A stretch of 64,000 bases of DNA from positions 1 to 64,000 of the forward strand of contig JBNKIW010000001.1 of assembly GCA_050290865.1 (NCBI GenBank), read 5' to 3'. Shown here in pieces: positions 53,095 through 60,666 of this stretch (the stretch's first letter is position 1; each line of letters starts with the position of its first letter). The notes below the pieces were generated by a model. That model was not told the origin of the DNA. It was given only the letters and a program-made list of their open reading frames with translations, and ran no database searches. The position numbers were made by a program, and so were the translations under genes. Source of the stretch: JARRLC01 sp050290865. Its GTDB lineage: Bacteria > Pseudomonadota > Alphaproteobacteria > Rhizobiales > Rhodomicrobiaceae.

Positions 53095-53158
53095 AGATCG
53101 TCAACCATGCGGCACCCCGGGGGACGCTTCGGGGCACGCTCATGCATTTGCAGGTACC

Positions 53159-54103
53159 ATGACCGAACTCCGCTATCGCAGGCCGGAAGACGGTTTCCTC
53201 GGCCTCACGGCGGAGGAAGCCGGCGGTCCGGACGCAGCCCGGGCGGTGGTCATCCCCTTCGGGCTGGAGGCGAGCGTCTCGTACGGCGCAGGCACGGCCG
53301 CGGGGCCGGAAGCGATCATCGCCGCCTCGCCGCAGCTTGAGTTCTTCGACGAGGAGCTGTGGTGCGAGCCGTACCGCCAGTTCGGTATCGCCACTCTGGA
53401 GGCGCCGGACATTGCCCCCGGTATCGAAGACACCCTGGGCCAGATCGAGGAACTGGTCGAGGCCGTCCTTGCTGCGGGCAGGTTTCCGTTGACGCTCGGC
53501 GGCGAACATTCGCTGACGGCGGGGGCCATCGGTCCCTTCGCGCGCCGCTTTCCCGATCTTGCCGTGCTGCAATTCGACGCCCACAGCGACCTGCGCGACG
53601 GCTATCTCGGCGAGCACTATTCCCACGCCGCCGCCATGCGCCGCGTGCTGGACAATCCGGGCGTGTCGCTGGTCGCGGTCGGCGTCCGCGCCACGGACGC
53701 TTCGGAGATCCCGTTCATCGAGGCCAACCCGGAGCGTGTCGCCATCCACTGGGCGAAGGACAGGCGCCGCTGGCGCGTGGAGGATATCGTCGCACCGCTG
53801 AGAGGCCGGCCCATCTACATCACGTTCGACGTGGACGCCTTCGACGCCAGCCTGATGCCCGCGACCGGAACGCCCGTCCCGGGCGGCCTGTTTTTCGACG
53901 AGGCCTGCGAAATCATGCGCGCGGCGGCGGAAGCGGGAACCATCGTCGGCGGGGATATCGTCGAGCTGGCGCCGATACCGGGCCTTCACCACTGCGAATT
54001 CACCGCGGCGAAGCTCGCCTACAAGCTGCTCGCCTATGCCGCACCGGGCGCCACGCCCACCCCTGGCCAACAAGCCGGGCATAGCCTACATAGAAAGCCA
54101 TGA
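53159..54103 (+). CDS. speB: Agmatinase/arginase-family ureohydrolase
   Basis: Binuclear manganese ureohydrolase of 314 aa. The metal motifs GGEHSLT, FDAHSDLRDGY and FDVDAFDAS are intact. Sequence is nearer agmatinases (SpeB) than arginases, which would give putrescine and urea from agmatine. It starts 64 bases after the decarboxylase stop, giving two routes to putrescine side by side; an arginine decarboxylase is not in the window. Its TGA overlaps the sufE ATG (ATGA). The C-terminal tail after the last helix is Pro/Gln rich. Confidence 0.88.
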   Translation: MTELRYRRPEDGFLGLTAEEAGGPDAARAVVIPFGLEASVSYGAGTAAGPEAIIAASPQLEFFDEELWCEPYRQFGIATLEAPDIAPGIEDTLGQIEELVEAVLAAGRFPLTLGGEHSLTAGAIGPFARRFPDLAVLQFDAHSDLRDGYLGEHYSHAAAMRRVLDNPGVSLVAVGVRATDASEIPFIEANPERVAIHWAKDRRRWRVEDIVAPLRGRPIYITFDVDAFDASLMPATGTPVPGGLFFDEACEIMRAAAEAGTIVGGDIVELAPIPGLHHCEFTAAKLAYKLLAYAAPGATPTPGQQAGHSLHRKP

Positions 54104-54531
54104 CCCCGCTGGAAACCATCCTCGAAAACTTCTCCTTCCTCGACGACTGGGAGGACCGCTACCGCTATGTCATCGAACTGGGCGCCGAACTGGAGCCGCT
54201 GACCGACGCCGAGCATTCACCGCAATACAAGGTGCAGGGCTGTGCCAGTCAGGTCTGGCTGGTCTGCGAGCGCGAGGACGGCGGGACGGGCGCGCCGCGC
54301 CTCCGTTTCCGTGGCGACAGCGACGCTCATATCGTGCGCGGCCTGATCGCGATCCTCATGGCGATATATGCCGGCAAGGCAGCCGACGAGATCCTGGCGC
54401 GGGATGCGCAGAGCCTTTTCGCACAAATGGGGCTCAAGGACCATCTGACGCAACAGCGCTCCAACGGCCTGGCGTCGATGATCCAGCGCATCCGCGCCGA
54501 CGCCGCGGCCGCCCTTGAGGCGCAGGCATAA
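54100..54531 (+). CDS. sufE: SufE-family cysteine desulfurase partner
   Basis: SufE protein of 143 aa that accepts sulfur from SufS for iron-sulfur cluster building. It starts NFSFLDDWEDRYRYVIELG, and the sulfur-accepting Cys48 lies in KVQGCASQVWL; the later AKAADEILARDA and HLTQQRSNGLASM are usual. No suf operon adjoins it; instead it is translationally coupled to the agmatinase-type gene by a 4-base overlap. That pairing is odd and may simply reflect gene packing. Confidence 0.95.
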   Translation: MTPLETILENFSFLDDWEDRYRYVIELGAELEPLTDAEHSPQYKVQGCASQVWLVCEREDGGTGAPRLRFRGDSDAHIVRGLIAILMAIYAGKAADEILARDAQSLFAQMGLKDHLTQQRSNGLASMIQRIRADAAAALEAQA

Positions 54532-54675
54532 GCGCCAAGTTATCCACAGGTGCGCGGCGCTTCGGGCACAGATCGGCGCGGATTCGCGGGGAGGCGCCGC
54601 TCGCCCCGACTCTCATATCGGTCCTCCACGCATTGTCCGGTATAGTCCCGCCCTGCACTTGAGGGGGAAGAGACA

Positions 54676-57516
54676 ATGCCGGACAAACCCGCAGCCTATG
54701 ATCCCGCGCTGCATAATCCTGGCCGCGTGTCAGACGCACGGCTGCTTCTGCGCGCTCTTGGCCTGTCATTCTTCAGCATATTCAGCCTCTTTCTGGCATT
54801 CTATGCCTTCCTCTTTCTTCCACAGGTCCAGGATCTCCTGTTCGACGCCAAGCCGCAGTTCCTGCAAGGCTTCATCTACTGGGCGGGCTTCTACTTCATC
54901 GGCATCTTCTTCTGGGCGCTGCCGCTGGTGTTTACCGCGCGCCTGCTCATCCTGCAGAACTTCGACGTCATCGGCGTCGATACCGAGGAGCGTTTCCGCT
55001 TCATCGTCTTCCGTCTGCCGAGCCTCTTCGCCGTCTTCGCCTTCGTAGCGGTGCTGCTCGGCATCTGGGCTGCATCGGAAAACCTGCCCGTGCCGTCGGC
55101 GTTCCGGCCGCATCCGGAGGAACAGACGCTGCGGTACTATCTCGAAAACCACCTCCTCACGCTGTTCCTGGTCACGGCGGGCGTGCTGGTCCTGGTCATC
55201 ATCCGCAACTTCTTCCTCCTGGGCTACGGTCGCCAGATGGCAATCCTGGAAACCAGCGATCCAAAGCGCTTCAAGCGCACGCTGGTCCGGTTCGAGACGC
55301 TCGCCAGCAGGCATCGGCGCGACTACGGCGCCCTCGATCTTCACCTCACCGAGCTGAAGCCGGATTTCCTCACCAAAGAAACCTGGATCGCGGCGCAGCG
55401 GGTCAAGGTGTTCATGTGGCGCTACATGACCCTGATCACATGGATCATCCTGGCGCTGGTGCTGCTGCACTTCATTTCCTATTCCAGCCTTGTCGAGGGG
55501 TGGTTCCGGAAGATCGAAATCAGCGGCGCACCCTGGCTCAATCAGGTGATCACCTTCGTGTCCGACTCGCTCGCGTTCAAGCGCGCCGCTTTCCTTCATA
55601 TCCTCTTCGGTGCCTGGCTGCCCTTCGCCGCGGTGCTGGCCATTCTGTCGAACCGCTACCAGTTCCCGGTCATAACCGTTCTCATCGTCGCCGCGATCGC
55701 TCTCACACTCATCACCACCGACGGACATGACGCGCGCATTGTGAGCCTGTCTGAAAAGCAGAAGCAGAGACGGGCCGATCCGGCCACGTTCCAAGGGGCC
55801 GTCGACAGCTGGAAGAAGGCCAGCGGATGGAACGAGCAGGGTTGCGAGCAGCTCGCCCCCGGCGCGTCCGAGGCGGCTCGTTGCCCCCGTCCGATCATCG
55901 TCGCGGGCGAGGGGGGCGGCAGCCGCGCGGCGTTCCTTTTCGCCAGCGTGCTCGGCAACCTTCAGGACAGAAGCCTCGACGCCGTGAAATGCGCGGCCAA
56001 CGGAAAATGCCCGCCCGGCGCCAGAGCTTTCAGCGACCGGCTCTTCGCCATCTCCGCCGTTTCCGGCAGTTCGGTGGGGGCGGCGTTCTTCCTGGGCGCG
56101 TTGCGGCGGCATGAACACGCCCGCAAGACCCCGGCAAGGCTGGAGAAGTTGAAGAAAGCGCTCTATCGCCAGCGGCTCTGGTTCCTCAACGTCGCCAGAA
56201 CCGGCGCGTCCGGGGTGAACTTCCTTCGCGACGAAGTGACATATAAGGACGCGCTGCAGGCGGCGCTGTCCAACGACTTTCTGTCTCCGGTGATGATCGG
56301 CTATCTCGCCCGCGATGTGTCCACCCTTTCGCGTCTGCCGATATTCATGGACCGCGCGGGCATCATCGAGACGGCGTGGGAAGACGCCTTCAACGACGTC
56401 TACGGCCTCAGGCGCCGGCGCGAAATCACGCCGCTCGCCGCGCCGCTGCTCAGCTACACGCCGCGGCCGGACCGCTGGCTGCCGGTCATGTTCCTCAACG
56501 CCACCTCGAACGAGACCGGCCGCCGCATCATCATGACCCCGATCCGGATGGCGGACGCGGTGAAGCCCGCCGACGGAAGCGCGCCGGCCCGTCCGCTGTT
56601 CGCCGACTCCTATGACGCTCACGAGCTTCTGTGCTCCACGAAGGATCCGTCGGGCATGCGCTGGCTGGACCGCATCGCCCGCTTTCTGCCGTCCCTGTTC
56701 GGCGGAGCCAACGGCACCGGTGACAAATGCGACGAGGGCCCGCGCGGCAATCGTGGCAAGCCGGTTGCGTTCGATCTGCGCCTTTCCACCGCCGTCAGCA
56801 TGAGCGCGCGTTCGCCCGTCGTCTCGCCGCACGCAAACCTGCGCGACCGGTCGCAGCAGATCGTCGACAGCGCCGTGGACGGTGGGTATTTCGACAATTC
56901 GGGCGCCGTGACGGCGGTTGAGATCGCGCGCGCCCTGAAGGCCGTGGACCGCCGCCTCCGTCCCTTTGTCGTCCAGGTGTCCAGCGAGCCGGAATGGTTC
57001 CCCGACCGTTGCCAGCAGCCTCAGAATTCCGGGGCGGCACACTCCATCGCCAGGCGGCCGAAGCCCCAGGACGAGGCCGATTTCAAGCCGCTCGGGACGT
57101 TCGGCAACCTGCTGACGGTGAACGCGACCCGCGTTGCGCGCGCATTCGAAACCATGGTCGAGACGCCCGAACAGATGAGCCTCCTGAATGGCCCCGGCGT
57201 GCGCTCGCACGCGCTGATCTATGTCTGCCCGCAGCCCAAGGAGAGCTTCCTCTGGGACAAATTTCTGAGCCTGACGACGCGGGGCCCGCTGGAAAAGGCG
57301 CTCATGAAGAGACAGAGCACCGACGAGACGACGCAGGCGAACACCGTCCAGGCGTGGAAGAGCGTGTCGCTGAGCTGGTGGCTGTCACCGCCCCTGCAGG
57401 CCTATCTCGACGGTCAGGTCTATGCGCCCCAGAACGAGGATGCGCACACTTGCGTGCTCTCCCTCCTGAAGCCGCAGAAGGCCGGCGAGTCAGCCGCACC
57501 GCCTCCATGCCGCTGA
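54676..57516 (+). CDS. Large multi-spanning membrane protein with a patatin-like phospholipase domain
   Basis: Protein of 946 aa without a name I recognise. The first 380 residues hold about seven membrane helices (for example LSFFSIFSLFLAFYAFLFL and LLTLFLVTAGVLVLVIIRNF). A patatin-type core follows: glycine-rich oxyanion loop GGGSRAA (413-419), nucleophile Ser466 in GSSVG, and Asp735 in VDGGYFDNSG. These give a complete Ser-Asp dyad. Patatins are normally soluble and far shorter. A lipid hydrolase working at the membrane surface is the natural reading. GGGGGAAG precedes ATG 54676. It is not overlapped by its neighbours. Confidence 0.8.
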   Translation: MPDKPAAYDPALHNPGRVSDARLLLRALGLSFFSIFSLFLAFYAFLFLPQVQDLLFDAKPQFLQGFIYWAGFYFIGIFFWALPLVFTARLLILQNFDVIGVDTEERFRFIVFRLPSLFAVFAFVAVLLGIWAASENLPVPSAFRPHPEEQTLRYYLENHLLTLFLVTAGVLVLVIIRNFFLLGYGRQMAILETSDPKRFKRTLVRFETLASRHRRDYGALDLHLTELKPDFLTKETWIAAQRVKVFMWRYMTLITWIILALVLLHFISYSSLVEGWFRKIEISGAPWLNQVITFVSDSLAFKRAAFLHILFGAWLPFAAVLAILSNRYQFPVITVLIVAAIALTLITTDGHDARIVSLSEKQKQRRADPATFQGAVDSWKKASGWNEQGCEQLAPGASEAARCPRPIIVAGEGGGSRAAFLFASVLGNLQDRSLDAVKCAANGKCPPGARAFSDRLFAISAVSGSSVGAAFFLGALRRHEHARKTPARLEKLKKALYRQRLWFLNVARTGASGVNFLRDEVTYKDALQAALSNDFLSPVMIGYLARDVSTLSRLPIFMDRAGIIETAWEDAFNDVYGLRRRREITPLAAPLLSYTPRPDRWLPVMFLNATSNETGRRIIMTPIRMADAVKPADGSAPARPLFADSYDAHELLCSTKDPSGMRWLDRIARFLPSLFGGANGTGDKCDEGPRGNRGKPVAFDLRLSTAVSMSARSPVVSPHANLRDRSQQIVDSAVDGGYFDNSGAVTAVEIARALKAVDRRLRPFVVQVSSEPEWFPDRCQQPQNSGAAHSIARRPKPQDEADFKPLGTFGNLLTVNATRVARAFETMVETPEQMSLLNGPGVRSHALIYVCPQPKESFLWDKFLSLTTRGPLEKALMKRQSTDETTQANTVQAWKSVSLSWWLSPPLQAYLDGQVYAPQNEDAHTCVLSLLKPQKAGESAAPPPCR

Positions 57517-57531
57517 CGGGAACGGAACAGC

Positions 57532-58230
57532 TCAGGGCCGCAGATAGCCGATGACGGCATCCACGATGTGCCGCGCGCGCGCATCGAGACCTGTCTTGTC
57601 GTCAAGATCGTCGCCGAAAAGGGCCGAAAGCGCTTCGCGGTGGGTCAGGAAGTGCGAGGCGAGCGACGCCATCGTGATATAGAGTTGCAGCGGATCGACA
57701 GCGGAGCGGAAGACGCCCTTTGCCGCGCCGCGCTCCAGGACATCGCTCAACGTGGCGATCAGCGGCTTGTGCAACTCGCGGATGCGCGGCGCACGGCGCA
57801 GATAGCGGGCATGCATCTGGCTCTCGGCACTGAACAGCCGCAGCAGTTCGGGATGCTGGAGAAAATAGTTCCAGGTGAACATCACCAGCGCCTCGATGGC
57901 GTCGCACGGCTCCAGCTTCGCCAGTTTGAGGCCTGCCTGCGCCGCGCGCAGATGGCGGTAGGCGCGCTCCAGCACGGCCAGGTACAGATCGTCCTTCTTG
58001 CCGAAATAGTGATAGAGCATGCGCTTGTTGACATTGGCGGCGGCGGCGATGGCGTTCACGCTTGCCCCGGCATAGCCGTTGTCAGCGAACTCCGTCGTCG
58101 CGGCGTCGAGAATGACGCGCCGTGTCAGGTCCGGGTCGCGCTGGCCTGCTGTGCGGATGAGGGGTTCGCCAGTTTGCAATTCGTTGGCATTGTCAAACAT
58201 ATTGAACATCTGGGCCCTGTCGCAATCCAT
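57532..58230 (-). CDS. TetR-family transcriptional regulator
   Basis: TetR-type repressor of 232 aa. The HTH reads SVNAIAAAANVNKRMLYHYF within the usual 47-residue block starting RRVILDAATTEFADNG. The C-terminal domain (LVMFTWNYFLQHPELLRLFS) resembles the TetR_C group of RutR/YcdC-like proteins. Three possible starts (58230, 58209, 58200) are close together. It is convergent with the patatin-like gene, 15 bases apart. Target unknown. Confidence 0.92.
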   Translation of the reverse strand: MDCDRAQMFNMFDNANELQTGEPLIRTAGQRDPDLTRRVILDAATTEFADNGYAGASVNAIAAAANVNKRMLYHYFGKKDDLYLAVLERAYRHLRAAQAGLKLAKLEPCDAIEALVMFTWNYFLQHPELLRLFSAESQMHARYLRRAPRIRELHKPLIATLSDVLERGAAKGVFRSAVDPLQLYITMASLASHFLTHREALSALFGDDLDDKTGLDARARHIVDAVIGYLRP

Positions 58231-58591
58231 GATCCACCAATCCCTGAGCTGAAATACCCGATTCGGAGGGTCGGCATTATCGCCGAAATATCGCCATTTG
58301 GAAGCTTTTTCGCCGCAACCGCTTAATTCCTCAACTCAGGCGTTTCCCGGCTGGCATCGTTCTCCTCCCTGACTTTTCGGGGCGGAGCGGAGCGTTCGCC
58401 GCCCTCTCGTCTTGACCAATATAGGCCCAGTTGATGATCGCAGAGTGAACGCGGCGGTTGCCTCATGTTCATAATTTCTTGAAGGTTGCGTGTATCCTTC
58501 CGGAACAATCCGGCGGATCCAGCACGCCCGAAAATGAGAAACGCGGCACCGTGGCGCCGCGCTTCATGTCGTTGGCAAAGGCGAAGAAGCC
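58231..58591. other. Gap between the tetR gene and an omp gene
   Basis: About 360 bases without a gene. The tetR promoter must lie here on the minus strand, and the omp terminator occupies 58538-58565. Confidence 0.4.
58538..58565 (-). terminator. Terminator of the omp gene
   Basis: On the minus strand GAAGCGCGGC (58565-58556) pairs with GCCGCGTTTC (58547-58538), including one G-U pair that exists only in minus-strand RNA. A T-rich TCATTTTCG follows. It starts 26 bases after the stop. Confidence 0.72.
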
Positions 58592-59278
58592 TTATTTCAG
58601 GCTCGCGCCCCGATAACCGAAGTGATAGTTCAGACGCGCCCGGACCGCCCACATGTCGCGGTCGATCTCGCCGTCATAAACCTCCCCGGGATCGTTCTCG
58701 TAAGTGACCAGGATGTCGTCGTCGTTGATCGAGTAGTAGAGCCCCTCGACGCCAAAGCTCAGGCTGGGCGTCAGCTTGCGCTCGTAGCCCGCACCGATCA
58801 CCCAGCCGCCGGAAGCGTAGCTGTCGTCCACGTTCCCTTCCAGATCCCAGCTCAGGGAAGCGATACCGCCCGTGACATAGATGAGCGACCTGCCCATGGC
58901 CAGACCAGCCCGGCCGCGGAGCGAGCTGAGATAATCGACGCCGTCGGCGCCGGAAGCGGCGATATCCAGCTCGACGCCGAGCACGACGTTGCCCGGGGTC
59001 TGCCAGTTGTAACCCACATGGCCGCCGCCCAGGAAGCCGTTGTCGCCGTCGAAGTTTGCCGCCGGATGGTCTGCCACTGAAGTGATGGTAATGTCATCGC
59101 TGAACGTTGCGCCAGCACTAACACCCATGTACAGGCCGGTCCACATGATCGGCGGCATATAGGCCGGGCCATCCTTCAGGCTGCCCCCGCCTCCGTTGTA
59201 GACGTCGGCGGCATGGGCCGTGCCCAGGACGCCAACGATGCATGTAGCGCCAAGAAGCGCCGATTTGAGAATATTCAT
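58592..59278 (-). CDS. Omp25-like outer-membrane beta-barrel protein
   Basis: Outer-membrane protein of 228 aa. The signal peptide (ILKSALLGATCIVGVLGTA, cleaved after AHA) is followed by SLKDGPAYMPPIMWTGLYMG, the usual entry to the small porin barrel of Omp25/RopB type. The C-terminus alternates and ends in an aromatic strand (WAVRARLNYHFGYR). ATG 59278 is preceded by GGGGGAA. A second gene with the same SLKDMPAP motif begins at 63881, so the window holds two paralogues on either side of the sortase locus. Confidence 0.87.
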   Translation of the reverse strand: MNILKSALLGATCIVGVLGTAHAADVYNGGGGSLKDGPAYMPPIMWTGLYMGVSAGATFSDDITITSVADHPAANFDGDNGFLGGGHVGYNWQTPGNVVLGVELDIAASGADGVDYLSSLRGRAGLAMGRSLIYVTGGIASLSWDLEGNVDDSYASGGWVIGAGYERKLTPSLSFGVEGLYYSINDDDILVTYENDPGEVYDGEIDRDMWAVRARLNYHFGYRGASLK

Positions 59279-59696
59279 CCGTTTTTCCCCCATCTCTGTG
59301 GTGAAGACTGCGGCCCCTGGCAGGCCGCCCAGCCTGCCGTCCACTCTGTGCGTACTGTGACAAACCGGACGACCGATGCCGTACTGACGAAAGAACCCAA
59401 GCTTCGGTCTGACGCTGAAACGCATCAGTCCACGTCAGGAACAACTGGTCGCATCAGCGAGGCAGGTCCGTCCGCAACAGAAGCTTCAAAATGGCGCACG
59501 TTGATGGCAGGTGGCGCGACTTGCTCACAGCCGTTGCGTCAAAGCAACAGCGTCGGCGGTCGAAAGAAAAATAGCTTGGAATATCAATAAAGTGAAAAGT
59601 GGCTAGATCTTATTCCGGGATTACCCACATTTTTTTTGCCCGAATATTAGGGATAGACGGGATTGTATTACGGCGAAATTGTGTTCATGACCAACC
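59279..59696. other. Gap upstream of the omp gene
   Basis: About 420 bases without a gene. From roughly 59570 it becomes AT-rich, with a run of eight T at about 59629-59636. It should contain the omp promoter; I cannot fix it. Confidence 0.4.
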
Positions 59697-60467
59697 TTAT
59701 TTCCCGTCGAGAAGTAGCGCAAAGTGTTCATCGACAGTCCGCTTCAGGAAGCCGCGATAGCGCGTGTAACAACCATGCCCCGATTTGATTCGCCCGAATT
59801 CGGCCCGCTCCACCATCGGCAGCGGCACCAGCGCGATCGGCGTCGCCACGGGGGTAAGCTGCGCACCACGGCCCACCTGAAGGGTGGTCAGAATGCCGTG
59901 CAGTTCGCCCCGGATCGTCGGTCGCGAAACGATGACGAGGCGATATTGCCCGTGCTTGTTGGTGACGAGATAAATGTGCCCGGAATAATGCGGCGCCGAC
60001 ACCACCCCGCCCTGCGAATACTCCGAATCGACACGCTCGCCCTCGCTGAAGATCAGGCTCGAAGCCATCTCGTCCCAGCGGATACGTGTCAGATAGGCGT
60101 AAATAGCCGCCTGCTCGCCGAAGGACGGCCGCAGGGTCAGATAGTCGCCCTCGATCCAGGTGATCGCGGCGCGCGAATATGAGCCGAGCGTGGCCGGCGC
60201 CTGCCCCGGTACGACAGCCACCGGAGACGGCTGCGCGGGATGATCGTTCCGCAGATCGACGCCCAGCGCCTCTTCCAGCCGGACAAGGGTCGCCAGCGTC
60301 AGCGGACGGCGGCCCGACAGCGCCTTTTCCAGCGTAGACAGACTGATCTTGGCGGCGGCCGCGAGCTGTTGCCGCGTCATGCGGCGGCGCGCCAGCTCCT
60401 CGGCAATTCTGGCGGCGGCATCGCCGTTGGCATTCGCCCCCGGCCGCTCTCCAGCCCTGCGTGACAT
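59697..60467 (-). CDS. XRE-family regulator divergent from the sortase operon
   Basis: Protein of 256 aa with an N-terminal Cro/C1-type HTH (MTRQQLAAAAKISLSTLEKA, then LSGRRPLTLATLVRLEEAL, about 30-68). A linker and a C-terminal domain of about 150 residues follow (SYSRAAITWIEGDYLTLRPS, GHIYLVTNKHGQYRLVIVS), which may sense a ligand. I start at MSRRAGERPG (60467). It is divergent from the sortase substrate gene, 200 bases apart, and so is the best candidate for its regulator. Proteobacterial sortase loci more often carry a two-component pair. Confidence 0.85.
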   Translation of the reverse strand: MSRRAGERPGANANGDAAARIAEELARRRMTRQQLAAAAKISLSTLEKALSGRRPLTLATLVRLEEALGVDLRNDHPAQPSPVAVVPGQAPATLGSYSRAAITWIEGDYLTLRPSFGEQAAIYAYLTRIRWDEMASSLIFSEGERVDSEYSQGGVVSAPHYSGHIYLVTNKHGQYRLVIVSRPTIRGELHGILTTLQVGRGAQLTPVATPIALVPLPMVERAEFGRIKSGHGCYTRYRGFLKRTVDEHFALLLDGK

Positions 60468-60666
60468 GTCCCCTACCCTCGATCCTGCGCCGTACAGAAC
60501 CGGACATACCCGTAAAGCGAAGCATTGCGCAAGCACTTCCTGGCGGATTGCGGCGGCTCATTGCGGAACAATCGCGAAGAAGACGCTCGAATTGCGGCGC
60601 CGGTTAATAAAATGTCGACCCTGGGCCAGACAGCCCGATGGTAACGAAAAGACAAGGTTTTCGCGT

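Noticed and set aside
54766..57210. A minus-strand open frame of 814 codons
   Set aside because: It runs antisense to the patatin-like membrane gene and has the same Arg/His/Glu-rich shadow composition. The plus strand has helices, motifs and a ribosome site.
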